Positions 34,581 to 43,466 are shown, numbered from the stretch's first letter. The stretch: 64,000 nucleotides of DNA from Pradoshia sp. D12 (GCF_008935075.1 NZ_CP044545.1:895501-959500); one strand, 5' to 3'. A program made the numbers and translations. The notes: generated by a model from the sequence alone, not told the origin.

Positions 34581-34984
34581 AAAAGATTACAGATGAGAGG
34601 CTTATCTTCAAAAATTTACAAAATATTAAAATAGCTTATACCATACAAACACTTGGTATTCTATGTATACTTGGATACGATTTTTTTCAGGGCGGCCTTG
34701 AACAAATGCGTTCAAATCCTTTTTGGTTTTTATTTATATTAACTTCTGTTGTGTCTGCTTATTTATCAATGAGTGTAAGTATCGAACATGAGAAAGAAAA
34801 CATTAATCCTAAAAAATCATTTATGATAAGTTTAACAGTATTGACAGCTATTGTAGTCATTTCTGCCTCTCTCATTTCAATTACACCTGGCTATGGATGG
34901 GGGGAAGGTCTGCTTGTAGGAGGTGTTATTTTTATCTGTGGTCTTACACCTTTGTATTATGTTTACCGGTTAAGAATGAAATAA
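34577..34984 (+). CDS. Four-helix membrane protein paired with the Xre regulator
   Basis: A 135-residue protein with hydrophobic segments near residues 18-36, 47-65, 83-103 and 110-130, and a charged loop (EHEKENINPKK) between helices 2 and 3. It is coupled to the upstream regulator by an ATGA overlap. I do not recognise a specific family. Such pairs are common in Bacillus and may act in signalling or immunity, but nothing in the sequence settles that. Confidence 0.75.
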   Translation: MKKITDERLIFKNLQNIKIAYTIQTLGILCILGYDFFQGGLEQMRSNPFWFLFILTSVVSAYLSMSVSIEHEKENINPKKSFMISLTVLTAIVVISASLISITPGYGWGEGLLVGGVIFICGLTPLYYVYRLRMK

Positions 34985-35093
34985 GGAAATAATTTTGTAG
35001 ATGAATAAGTATATAGAGATATGGTTTAGCAGCTTTATAAGGTCTAAGAAAAAAGTGATTCTACATAAAAAAACATGAGACGGAGGTAGTATA

Positions 35094-36020
35094 TTGATCG
35101 ATTTCTCTTTTTGCTTCAGTCAAACCGAAAGTGAGAAGATAATTAATCGCTTTGGGCTGGATTTTTATAAGAAAGTCTTGTTAGATCTTGTATATTATGC
35201 TGACAAGTGGGATTTAACAGCTATGCAATTCATTCCGTCTTATTCCGCAAAGGTAGTGTTTAAATGTCAGTCTAAAAAATATGGTGATGTGGTCCTGAAA
35301 CTAGGTGATCCTTCTTTAGGAGAGATTGTTACAGAATATCATACATTATGTCAATATCATGCGCAGGGATTTTGTGGAGTAATTGAAGCGGACATTGAAA
35401 ATGGTGTCATTCTTGAAGCCTGTATACAGCCTGGAACATCTTTGAGAGAAGAGAATTCACTTGGAAAAAGATTATCTGTTTTTTGTCACCTTTACAAAGG
35501 ACTTCATATCTTCCCATCTAAATCTGTGGTTTATCCTAGTTATATGCAATGGCTCGATCGAATAACAAATTACATGAGCAAACAAAAAGATTGTAGAGAG
35601 CTATATTTATGTATGAAAAAAGCGAGAAATATTTATTTAACGATTTCAACTATGTATTCTGAAAAGGCGTTGCTTCATGGTGATTTACATCATGACAATA
35701 TCCTTCTTGGTATGGATGGAGAATATATAATTATTGATCCTAAAGGTGTCATCGGTGACCCAGTGTTTGATGTTCCGCGTTTTATATTAAATGAATTTGA
35801 TAATGAAAAAGATAGGAAAACGTATAAGAAAATAAACTATATCATTGGAGTTTTAGAAAAAGAGCTTACTATCCCAGATTCTATTATAAGACAATGCCTA
35901 TATGTCGAAACTCTTATGAGCGTGTGTTGGTGTATAGAGGATGGTGGAGAATATTCAAGTGTTAAGAAAGATATTATATTAGCAGAAGCTGTGTTGAATA
36001 GCTGCTCTTTAAATCTCTGA
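35094..36020 (+). CDS. Aminoglycoside/hydroxyurea-type phosphotransferase (APH(6)/Hur-like)
   Basis: A 308-residue kinase-fold protein. The catalytic loop is LLHGDLHHDNILL (near residue 197), followed by the metal-binding IIDPKGVIGDPVFDVPRF, a pattern typical of the APH(6)/StrB and hydroxyurea phosphotransferase family. VVLKLGDPS near residue 66 may carry the ATP-binding lysine. The start is TTG 35094 after CGGAGGTAG. Many chromosomal members have unknown substrates, so drug resistance is only a possibility. It stands alone. Confidence 0.82.
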   Translation: MIDFSFCFSQTESEKIINRFGLDFYKKVLLDLVYYADKWDLTAMQFIPSYSAKVVFKCQSKKYGDVVLKLGDPSLGEIVTEYHTLCQYHAQGFCGVIEADIENGVILEACIQPGTSLREENSLGKRLSVFCHLYKGLHIFPSKSVVYPSYMQWLDRITNYMSKQKDCRELYLCMKKARNIYLTISTMYSEKALLHGDLHHDNILLGMDGEYIIIDPKGVIGDPVFDVPRFILNEFDNEKDRKTYKKINYIIGVLEKELTIPDSIIRQCLYVETLMSVCWCIEDGGEYSSVKKDIILAEAVLNSCSLNL

Positions 36021-36087
36021 ACTAAATAGAAAGTTATTGGAGGATTAATCCATTATACTAGAAGAAAAACAGAATGAAACAATATAT

Positions 36088-36136
36088 ATAAAGCCGGAAA
36101 CCTTCAGAGTAAATTTAGTCTCCAAGGCTCCCGGCC
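36088..36136 (-). terminator. Terminator of the MltG-like gene
   Basis: On the minus strand GCCGG-GA-GCCTT pairs with AAGGT-TT-CCGGC around a large loop, followed by TTTATAT. It is imperfect. Confidence 0.5.
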
Positions 36137-36142
36137 ATTATA

Positions 36143-36625
36143 TTACTTGAATATATGGTTAATGACTTCATCCATAGACATTGTACTATCCACTTCAAAT
36201 ACGCCAGGTTTCAGTTTGTTTTCCAACTTCCTGCTTTCGATCGTTTTCGTAAAGCTAGAAGCGTCTTTAATGATTTTTCCTTTAACCAACGCTTGAGCAA
36301 CATCAATACTAGTCATTCCGCTAGCTACATTGATTACTGTTTTGTAGACAACTTGTTGATCCTGCTGATTAGAGTTTTCTTTTGCAGTTTGCTCTGCTTT
36401 TTGCAGTTCAGTGGAGTATTCGTCCTCTGTTTTTATAACATATCCCAAAGAAGATAGCTCATTTTTCATTTCATCTTCTGTCATTTCTTTAGTAACGGTA
36501 TTTTTTGGAGATTCTGCAGCTTGAGTAACCGTTTCTTCCTCAGAGGAGGAAAAATATACGGCGCCGCATACACCTGCTGCCACAATGATCCCAGCAGCAA
36601 AGCTACTTAGAACTTTAGGCGTCAT
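36143..36625 (-). CDS. Membrane-anchored protein with an MltG/YceG-like LysM subdomain
   Basis: A 160-residue protein. Residues 7-26 form a membrane anchor, followed by an acidic, glutamine-rich stretch that is probably extracytoplasmic. The C-terminal 70 residues read VINVASGMTSIDVAQALVKG, then IIKDASSFTK, KLKPGVFEVDS and MSMDEVINHIF. That is the LysM-like subdomain found at the N terminus of MltG endolytic transglycosylases. The MltG catalytic domain is absent, so lytic activity is not expected. It overlaps the preceding gene by 11 bases and is likely co-expressed with it. Confidence 0.7.
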   Translation of the reverse strand: MTPKVLSSFAAGIIVAAGVCGAVYFSSSEEETVTQAAESPKNTVTKEMTEDEMKNELSSLGYVIKTEDEYSTELQKAEQTAKENSNQQDQQVVYKTVINVASGMTSIDVAQALVKGKIIKDASSFTKTIESRKLENKLKPGVFEVDSTMSMDEVINHIFK

Positions 36626-36998
36626 TGGCTACTTTCCTCCTTCTTTGGCTAGGGCCTTCGTATGGAGCAAGCAATTCTACTACTTCTTCCTCCGTAAGTT
36701 TGTGCATAGAGGCAATACTTTTAGTGGAATAGCCGCGCTTATATAAGTCTAGCATTTTCACCATAGCTTGGCGTTCTTCAGAGTGATGAGTCATGATACC
36801 AGCTTCCTGAGCAGTAACCTCTGCATTTAATTCTAGTCTATTGATTTGCTCCTGCAGTTTGTTCGTTTCATCGAGCATGACTGCATAATAACTTTCTAAC
36901 TGCCTTTTTTCCTCTTTCGTTTGCTTCTTCATTTTCATAAATGCAATAAGAAGTAAAACGACAGCTGTACTAAATAAGATAATTAAAGCTATATTCAT
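36615..36998 (-). CDS. Membrane-anchored coiled-coil protein with C-terminal HTH-like segment
   Basis: A 127-residue protein: N-terminal membrane helix (residues 3-21), a charged coiled coil (about 25-65, EEKRQLESYYAVMLDETNKL) and a C-terminal LYKRGYSTKSIASMHKLTEE that resembles the helix-turn-helix end of SwrB/DUF6115 proteins. It is first of a two-gene unit with the MltG-like gene. The resemblance to SwrB is architectural only. The function is unknown. Confidence 0.6.
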   Translation of the reverse strand: MNIALIILFSTAVVLLLIAFMKMKKQTKEEKRQLESYYAVMLDETNKLQEQINRLELNAEVTAQEAGIMTHHSEERQAMVKMLDLYKRGYSTKSIASMHKLTEEEVVELLAPYEGPSQRRRKVANDA

Positions 36999-37237
36999 TT
37001 GTTTATATCCTCCTATAAAAATCCTCTATTTATTATACATATAAAAATAGCATTTACGACAGAAATTGCCCAAAAGAAAAAAATTTGTAATCTTCTTTTC
37101 AAAAAAAGTGCTCTTTAACAAGCGATATGGATGACTGTTATACATAACTTGTTATTTTATTGGTAATATAGTAAATATTTAGGTGTGAGTTAAAGCAGGT
37201 AAGTTATAGATAAGTTTCATTTAATAGGAGGAAGGCA

Positions 37238-37674
37238 ATGGTTAGATTGGAAGAAATGAAATCAGATGAGTTTCAAAATTATCAAGTTATGCAATTAAAA
37301 ACTATGCAAATGAACACGTAAAGGCTGGTAATTGGAAGGAGGCAGAAGCAATTGATCAGGCTGCTGCAGAATTTAAAAGGTTATTACCTGATGGAAAAGA
37401 TACCGCTAATCATCACCTATTCTCTATTCGTGAGGAAGAGAGAGAAGTAGGTATGATTTGGCTTGCTCAGCTTTCAACGATTAATATTTGGAAGGATAAT
37501 CAAGGACTTGGTTATGGAAAAGAGGCAATGTAAGAAATTAAAATCTTCGCCCAAAATCAGGGTCTTAACTATATAGGGCTTCACGTCTTTGGTCACAATA
37601 AGTGGGCACGAGATTTATATGAGAAATTAGGATATATAGAAACGGATATTATCATGAGGAAAAAATTAAGATAA
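37238..37674 (+). pseudogene. GNAT N-acetyltransferase pseudogene
   Basis: Starts well (AGGAGGAAGGC then ATG) with MVRLEEMKSDEFQNY, then shifts frame by one base at about 37286-37288. It resumes as YAIKNYANEHVKAGNWKEAE and continues through EEEREVGMIWLAQLST and NQGLGYGKEAM to an in-frame TAA at 37531. It then resumes as EIKIFAQNQGLNYIGLHVFG and ends at 37674. Compared with GNAT relatives, a few residues also seem to be missing between AQLSTI and NIWKD. With a frameshift and a nonsense codon this is a genuine dead gene. Confidence 0.85.
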
Positions 37675-37754
37675 AAACAGTCCTTAAGTGGATTATTTGT
37701 ATCTATGGTAAGTTTTATGGAGATAATTGCTGAAGAATGGAAAGCATTTTGTTG

Positions 37755-37784
37755 AAAAAAGCCGCCCAAAAACAGGCGGCTTTA
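37755..37784 (-). terminator. Terminator of nplT
   Basis: GCCGCC and GGCGGC form a GC-rich stem extended by A-T pairs, with T-rich tails on both strands. Confidence 0.9.
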
Positions 37785-37792
37785 TAGATACT

Positions 37793-39535
37793 TTATTTAG
37801 AAACAGAAAGAATCGTATATCCGTCTTCAGAAAGTGTAAGCTGACCTTTATCATTCCATTGACTTTTAGAATCCATGTAAAGTGGCTTAGCACTCTTCCA
37901 TTCTTTCAAAGAAATAGACTTTGATTGTTTGCCAAGATTAATGCACACATAGGCAAGAGATTCAGAGCTTTCTCTTTTATACATAACTACATCAGGATCA
38001 TGAGCTACAAAGAGAAGATCACCTTCATTGGCGAGGACCTTATGATCTTTACGTAAGTTAATTAAGGATTGCACATGCTTACGAAGCTCGAGGTCTTGAT
38101 TTTTGTCCTCCCAAGGCATACATTTACGGCAGCCCGGATCATCTTCACCATCTAGTCCAATTTCATCGCCATAATAAATGCATGGCGTTCCCGTAAAGGT
38201 AAGTAATATCGTGAAAATTTGTTTGATTTTATCAAGATTACCTTCACATTCTGTTAAAATCCTAGGTGTGTCATGGCTTCCGATTAAATTGAAGGCCGCC
38301 ATATTCACAATATGTGGATACATATGATAAACCTTCGTCATTTTTTCAGCAAACTGTGTAGGTGTGATGGTGTTTTTGGCGAAAATTTCCAAGATTGCAG
38401 TTAAGAATGGATAGTTCATTACAGCATCAAATTGGTCTCCACGCAGCCACGGCATGGAATCATGCCAAATTTCGCCGAGTATGTATGCATCCTCTTTTTC
38501 AGATCTGACTGCTTTACGGAAATCACGCCAGAAATCAAAATCTACTTCATTGGCTACATCTAGTCTCCAGCCATCAATATTGCATTCACGGATCCAATAC
38601 TTAGCCACATTTAGCAAGTATTCTTTTACTTCTGGATTCTTTGTATTTAATTTTGGCATTGTTTCTACAAAACCAAAGGCATCATAGTTGAGATTTTCTT
38701 CAACCATTGGAAGGCTGCGCGTATGGAACCAATCCTTATACTTGGAATCTTCTCCTTTTTCTAATACATCCTGGAATGGCTTGAAATGATAGCCGCTATG
38801 ATTAAATACCGCATCAAGCATGACCCTTATACCGCGCTTGTGGCTTTCTTCAACGAGTCGTTTTAATGTTTCCTTCGTTCCAAATTGTGGGTCAAGCTCC
38901 ATATAATCAATGGTGTCATATTTATGGTTGGAATAAGCATGAAATACAGGGGTGAAATAAATTCCAGTAATGCCTAAATCCTTGAGATAATCTAAATGAT
39001 CGATGACCCCTGCCAAGTCACCGCCAAAGAAATTGGTTGGTGTCGGTGCGGCACTTCCCCATGGCAAAGTACCTTTAGGATTTAATTTTGCATCCCCGTT
39101 TGCAAACCGTTCGGGGAAGATTTGGTACCAAACAGTATCTTTAACCCACTCTGGTGCGCTGAATACTTCTGTATGATGAAGATATGGTAAAGCAAAGAGA
39201 AGGCCGACTTTAGGAAGTTCCTCGTAAAAACCTTTTTCAGAATAATAGGCTGTTTTAGCATTCTTATCTGTTAAACGGAAAGTATAGCGAGCTCGGCGGT
39301 GGGGAAGATCAATGGTAGAACGCCAATAATCATACAGTTCATCACTGCCGGTATAGTCCATATTTTTTGCTTTGTAAATCCATTCACTGCCCTGAAAATC
39401 ATAGGGATCACCATATAGTAACTCCATCTTTTCAATATCATCTTTTTTACTCATGATCATAATCGTAATGGAGTTTAATGATGAACTATACATAAATTGA
39501 TCTCTTGCAAAGTGAATAACAGATGCTTTTTCCAT
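37793..39535 (-). CDS. nplT: Neopullulanase/cyclomaltodextrinase (GH13_20)
   Basis: Intracellular alpha-glycosidase that cleaves cyclodextrins, pullulan and maltodextrins. The 580-residue protein has the N-terminal domain of GH13 subfamily 20 (residues 1-125), a TIM barrel and a beta-sandwich end. The GH13 regions are DAVFNH (241-246), GWRLDVAN with nucleophile Asp326, ILGEIWHD with acid/base Glu355, and GSHDTPR with Asp422. There is no signal peptide. It diverges from mdxEFG, as in other Bacillus maltodextrin loci, and shares a regulatory region with three LacI/CcpA-type sites. Confidence 0.93.
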   Translation of the reverse strand: MEKASVIHFARDQFMYSSSLNSITIMIMSKKDDIEKMELLYGDPYDFQGSEWIYKAKNMDYTGSDELYDYWRSTIDLPHRRARYTFRLTDKNAKTAYYSEKGFYEELPKVGLLFALPYLHHTEVFSAPEWVKDTVWYQIFPERFANGDAKLNPKGTLPWGSAAPTPTNFFGGDLAGVIDHLDYLKDLGITGIYFTPVFHAYSNHKYDTIDYMELDPQFGTKETLKRLVEESHKRGIRVMLDAVFNHSGYHFKPFQDVLEKGEDSKYKDWFHTRSLPMVEENLNYDAFGFVETMPKLNTKNPEVKEYLLNVAKYWIRECNIDGWRLDVANEVDFDFWRDFRKAVRSEKEDAYILGEIWHDSMPWLRGDQFDAVMNYPFLTAILEIFAKNTITPTQFAEKMTKVYHMYPHIVNMAAFNLIGSHDTPRILTECEGNLDKIKQIFTILLTFTGTPCIYYGDEIGLDGEDDPGCRKCMPWEDKNQDLELRKHVQSLINLRKDHKVLANEGDLLFVAHDPDVVMYKRESSESLAYVCINLGKQSKSISLKEWKSAKPLYMDSKSQWNDKGQLTLSEDGYTILSVSK

Positions 39536-39572
39536 GTAACCTTTCTCCTCTCAATATACAAGTGAATATTAA

Positions 39573-39586
39573 TGCAAACGCTTGCG
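39573..39586. promoter_or_regulatory. LacI/CcpA-type operator in the nplT leader
   Basis: TGCAAACGCTTGCG fits the cre pattern TGNAANCGNNNNCA except for the last base. It lies just downstream of the predicted nplT transcript start. Confidence 0.6.
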
Positions 39587-39600
39587 CCTTCTATTCATTA

Positions 39601-39628
39601 ACTATATCAGTTAATGATAAATTTTCAA
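39601..39628 (-). promoter_or_regulatory. Sigma-A promoter of nplT
   Basis: On the minus strand TTGAAA, a 16-base spacer and TATAGT. Confidence 0.55.
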
Positions 39629-39712
39629 TATCGAAAATTTCAGATAATAACAATGTGTTTTTACCCATAAAACGATGTAAAATAACTTAATAAATAATTC
39701 ACAATTTTATTA

Positions 39713-39740
39713 TTGTTAAATTTTGATAAATAAGTATAAT
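39713..39740 (+). promoter_or_regulatory. Sigma-A promoter of mdxEFG
   Basis: TTGTTA, 16 bases, consensus TATAAT. Predicted transcript start is near 39747. Confidence 0.65.
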
Positions 39741-39754
39741 AAAGGTGTTGAGTC

Positions 39755-39768
39755 TGCAATCGTTTTCA
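39755..39768. promoter_or_regulatory. cre site downstream of the mdxE promoter
   Basis: TGCAATCGTTTTCA matches the CcpA consensus TGNAANCGNNNNCA at every fixed position. Its place about 8-20 bases after the predicted start suits a repressive roadblock by CcpA or MalR. Confidence 0.7.
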
Positions 39769-39821
39769 TTAGAAAATTAATACAAAAATTATTATATTTG
39801 AACATCAAGTGCATTCTTATG

Positions 39822-39835
39822 TGCAAACGTTTGTT
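39822..39835. promoter_or_regulatory. LacI-type palindrome in the mdxE leader
   Basis: TGCAAACGTTTGTT contains the perfect palindrome CAAACGTTTG. It departs from cre at the last two bases, so MalR is a candidate ligand. Confidence 0.5.
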
Positions 39836-39869
39836 TACTTAGCGATATTATAAGAGGAGGGGTTGACCC

Positions 39870-41135
39870 ATGAAAAAAGCATACTCCATGTTAATGGTGC
39901 TCATGCTCGTAATTGGCGTACTGGCTGCTTGTGGACCAGACAGAGAGAAAGAAACAGGCAGTAAGGAAGATACGAATACGGATAAACCTGAAAAACTAGT
40001 CATTTGGGAAGATACAGATAAAGGACCTGGCTTAGAGCCGGCTATAAAAGCATTTGAAAAAGAGCATGGAATTAAAGTTGAATATAAAGAAATGGGTATG
40101 GCAGATAAGATTCGTGAACAAATCAGATTGGATGGACCAGCTGGAAAAGGTCCGGATGTTATCACATTGCCGCATGATCAAATTGGTCAATTAGCTATTG
40201 AAGGTGTATTAGCTGAACTAAAAGTAGACCAAAGTGTAATCGATACTTTTACAGAATCTTCTGTTCAGGCACAAACCTATGATGGTAAATTATATGGCTT
40301 GCCAAAAGCTACTGAAACACCAGTCTTTATTTATAACAAGAAACTTATGGAAAAACCGCCTGCAACAATGGATGAATTATATACATTTGCAAAAGAGAAC
40401 ACAAAAGGCAAAACATATGGATTTACAGCTAAATGGGATGATTTTTATCATGCATATGGTGTAATTGGCGGTATGGGTGGTTATGTGTTTGGAGAAAAAG
40501 ATGGATCTCTAAACCGTGATGATTTAGGACTAAATAATGAAGGTGCAATTGAAGGCGCTGAATTTATTGCTAAATGGTATAAAGAAGGCCTGTTCCCTAA
40601 AGGGATTATTGGAGAAAGCGGCGGTTCAGCACAGGATGGTTTATTTAATGAAGGAAAACTGGCTTCCGTACAAAATGGACCTTGGGCTTTCCAAGGATAT
40701 AAAGATGCAGGTATAGATATTGGAGCAACTGCATTGCCGACACTTCCAAATGGAGAACACATGAAAACCTTCATGGGTGTTAAAGGATGGCACGTGTCAG
40801 CTTACTCTAAAAATACAGATTGGGCTACTAAATTGGTTGAACACTTAACTAATTATGATAGCGCGAAAGTTCGTTATGAAAAAACACAGGAGATTCCTCC
40901 GGTTAAAAAATTGATTGAAGATCCAATTATTGCTGACAATGAATTTTCTAAAGCAGTAGCAGAGCAATCCCAATATGCGATTCCAATGCCTAATATACCA
41001 GAAATGGGAGAAGTTTGGTCCCCGATGGCAGCGGCTTTAGAGACAATCGCAACTGGTAAAGCAGATGCTAAATCTGCAATGGATGAGGCAGCGAAGACAA
41101 TCAAAACAAATATTGATACCAACCATAAAAAATAA
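39870..41135 (+). CDS. mdxE: Maltodextrin-binding lipoprotein MdxE
   Basis: Extracellular substrate-binding lipoprotein of the maltodextrin ABC transporter. The signal peptide ends in the lipobox VLAAC (Cys21). The mature protein is a MalE-type solute-binding protein: KLVIWEDTDKG near the start, GKGPDVITLPHDQIGQLA, YGLPKATETPVFIYNK, and WAFQGYKDAGIDIGATALPT late. Length is 421 residues. It is the first gene of mdxEFG. A hairpin directly after the stop may favour its higher expression over the permeases. The maltodextrin assignment comes from homology plus the surrounding amylolytic genes. Confidence 0.92.
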   Translation: MKKAYSMLMVLMLVIGVLAACGPDREKETGSKEDTNTDKPEKLVIWEDTDKGPGLEPAIKAFEKEHGIKVEYKEMGMADKIREQIRLDGPAGKGPDVITLPHDQIGQLAIEGVLAELKVDQSVIDTFTESSVQAQTYDGKLYGLPKATETPVFIYNKKLMEKPPATMDELYTFAKENTKGKTYGFTAKWDDFYHAYGVIGGMGGYVFGEKDGSLNRDDLGLNNEGAIEGAEFIAKWYKEGLFPKGIIGESGGSAQDGLFNEGKLASVQNGPWAFQGYKDAGIDIGATALPTLPNGEHMKTFMGVKGWHVSAYSKNTDWATKLVEHLTNYDSAKVRYEKTQEIPPVKKLIEDPIIADNEFSKAVAEQSQYAIPMPNIPEMGEVWSPMAAALETIATGKADAKSAMDEAAKTIKTNIDTNHKK

Positions 41136-41146
41136 TGCTAGGTAAG

Positions 41147-41189
41147 GGTTAGGCGGTATCCAATTATTCTGGATATGGCCTATCCTTTT
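41147..41189 (+). terminator. Hairpin after mdxE (partial terminator or mRNA stabiliser)
   Basis: GGTTAGGCGGTATCC pairs with GGATATGGCCTATCC at 13 of 15 positions, 9-base loop, then TTTT. Such stems commonly follow the binding-protein gene of ABC operons. Confidence 0.65.
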
Positions 41190-41331
41190 ATAACAAGGTA
41201 TTGGTTATATTGCATTTTAGTGAAAACTCGGGAAGAGACTTTCTCTTTGTTCATCTTCCCTTTAGAAAGTTTGTTTCTGGGCTTTCACAGAATATAGCCA
41301 ATTCTTTTCGTAGAAAGGGGAAAAACCCACG

Positions 41332-42621
41332 ATGGATATAATTCCTGCTCAAACAAAAACCAACTATGCTAAAAAGGCTGCTTTATTTTCGATTATTCCA
41401 GGGTTTGGACAGTTTTTTAATAAACAATACATAAAAGGAATTATCTTTCTTATTTTGACAGCCTCTTTTTTTATTGCTTTTGCAGATATGTTAAATATTG
41501 GATTTTGGGGATTGGTCACTTTAGGTGAAATTCCGAAGCTTGATCATTCTGTTATTTTATTGATAGACGGCATTCTAACGTTAATTGTAACGATTATTGG
41601 TTTAGGTATTTACGCTTTTAATATTTACGATGCTTATAACAATGGTAAAAAGAGAGACCAAGAGATTGCATTAAATTCTATACGCGAGCAATATCAAAAT
41701 TTAATTGATAATGGATTCCCCTATCTAATTGTTTCTCCGGGATTTTTGTTATTAATTTTCGTTGTTATATTTCCGATTATCTTCTCTTTCCTTTTGGCAT
41801 TCACAAACTATGATTTGTATCATTCCCCGCCTGCAAATCTGGTCGATTGGATTGGATTTCAGAACTTTATTGATATTTTTAAAATAGAAATATGGAGAAC
41901 CACATTCTTTAAAGTGTTTGGCTGGACTATTGTATGGACATTTACAGCAACGACTTTACAAATTGCACTCGGAGTCTTTCTGGCAGTATTGGTTAATCAG
42001 AAAGATTTAAAGGGCAAGGCTATCATTAGAACCGTCCTGATTTTGCCTTGGGCCGTTCCTGCCTTTGTATCCATCCTTGTATTTTCAGGTATGTTTAATG
42101 AATCATTTGGTATTATCAATACGACGATTCTTCCGGCTCTTGGATTACCTCCAGTGGATTGGATGACGGAAGCAAACTGGACAAGACTTGCTTTAATTCT
42201 CATACAGGGCTGGTTAGGATTTCCGTTTATTTTTGCCATGACAACAGGAGTCCTTCAATCTATACCGGAGGATTTATATGAAGCGGCCACGATAGATGGG
42301 GCTAGCTTGATGCAGAAATTCAGAAAAATTACTTTACCGCTCGTTTTGTTTGCCACTGCGCCTATACTAATCACACAGTATACGTTTAATTTTAATAACT
42401 TTAATTTAATCTTTTTATTTAATAACGGAGGCCCTGCCATACCGGGTCAAAATGCGTGGGGTACGGATATATTAATTTCGTGGATTTATAGATTGACAAT
42501 GACATCGGCTCAATATGGAAAAGCTGCCGCAGTTACGATGATTCTTTCACTAATTGTCATGTCTGTAGCATTATGGCAATTCAAACGGACTAAGTCTTTC
42601 CAAGAGGAGGATATGATGTAA
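41332..42621 (+). CDS. mdxF: Maltodextrin ABC transporter permease MdxF
   Basis: MalF-type inner-membrane permease of 429 residues. It has a N-terminal extension with two hydrophobic hairpins (for example SIIPGFGQFFNKQYIKGIIF), then six permease helices. The EAA loop that docks with the ATPase is EAATIDGASLMQKFRKITLP. No ATPase gene is present in this locus; Bacillus transporters of this class usually share MsmX, encoded elsewhere. Its stop overlaps the mdxG start (TAATG). Confidence 0.92.
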   Translation: MDIIPAQTKTNYAKKAALFSIIPGFGQFFNKQYIKGIIFLILTASFFIAFADMLNIGFWGLVTLGEIPKLDHSVILLIDGILTLIVTIIGLGIYAFNIYDAYNNGKKRDQEIALNSIREQYQNLIDNGFPYLIVSPGFLLLIFVVIFPIIFSFLLAFTNYDLYHSPPANLVDWIGFQNFIDIFKIEIWRTTFFKVFGWTIVWTFTATTLQIALGVFLAVLVNQKDLKGKAIIRTVLILPWAVPAFVSILVFSGMFNESFGIINTTILPALGLPPVDWMTEANWTRLALILIQGWLGFPFIFAMTTGVLQSIPEDLYEAATIDGASLMQKFRKITLPLVLFATAPILITQYTFNFNNFNLIFLFNNGGPAIPGQNAWGTDILISWIYRLTMTSAQYGKAAAVTMILSLIVMSVALWQFKRTKSFQEEDMM

Positions 42622-43466
42622 TGAAGAGTTCAAAAAAGAATAAAATGATCCGCTTAACCTTATCTTATATAGTCATAGCCATCATGTTTGCCATTGTCAT
42701 CTATCCAATTCTTTGGATTATAGGCTCATCCTTTAATCCGGGGAACAGTTTGTCCGGTTCAACGATGTTTCCCAAAAATCCAACGCTCGACCATTATAAA
42801 GAGCTATTTGATATGAAAAACAGTGATTATCTGATTTGGTACTTTAACTCTCTTAAAATTAGTATTATGACAATGATTTTAACGGTTATTACGGTTTCTT
42901 TTACAGCCTATGCGTTTTCACGATATCGGTTTGTTGGGAGAAAAAATGGATTAATGACCTTTTTGATTTTACAAATGATCCCGAACTTTGCAGCCTTGAT
43001 TGCCATTTATGTATTGGCCGTTCGGACAGGATTGCTGGATACACATATCGGCTTAATTTTACTGTATGTGGGTGGACAAATTCCGATGAATACGTGGTTG
43101 ATGAAGGGGTATCTTGATACCATTCCACGTGAACTCGATGAAAGTGCGAAGATGGATGGAGCTGGTCATTTACGTATCTTCTTCCAAATCGTCCTGCCTT
43201 TGGCAAAACCAATCATAGCGGTTGTAGCGTTATTCGCTTTTGTTGCTCCTTTCGGAGATTTTATTTTAGCGAAAATATTAATTAGCTCAAGTGATCAGTA
43301 TACGATTGCAGTTGGTTTATATGAACTGGTTGGTAAGAAATTTGGAGCAGAATTCACCAAGTTTGCAGCAGGTTCGGTTTTAATTGCTATTCCAATTGCT
43401 ACCCTTTTCCTATTCTTCCAAAAATACTTTGTTTCCGGATTGACGGCTGGCGGTACAAAGGGATAA
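42621..43466 (+). CDS. mdxG: Maltodextrin ABC transporter permease MdxG
   Basis: MalG-type permease of 281 residues with six membrane helices. The EAA motif is ELDESAKMDGAGHLRIFFQI, and the ending FQKYFVSGLTAGGTKG is typical of MalG proteins. It is coupled to mdxF by a one-base stop/start overlap and followed after 36 bases by the anchored amylase-like gene. Confidence 0.93.
   Translation: MKSSKKNKMIRLTLSYIVIAIMFAIVIYPILWIIGSSFNPGNSLSGSTMFPKNPTLDHYKELFDMKNSDYLIWYFNSLKISIMTMILTVITVSFTAYAFSRYRFVGRKNGLMTFLILQMIPNFAALIAIYVLAVRTGLLDTHIGLILLYVGGQIPMNTWLMKGYLDTIPRELDESAKMDGAGHLRIFFQIVLPLAKPIIAVVALFAFVAPFGDFILAKILISSSDQYTIAVGLYELVGKKFGAEFTKFAAGSVLIAIPIATLFLFFQKYFVSGLTAGGTKG

Larger units (their letters stand above)
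39536..39869. promoter_or_regulatory. Divergent nplT/mdxE control region
   Basis: A 334-base gap with a promoter for each direction and three operator-like palindromes, listed separately. Otherwise it is very AT-rich, with no ORF. Confidence 0.75.
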
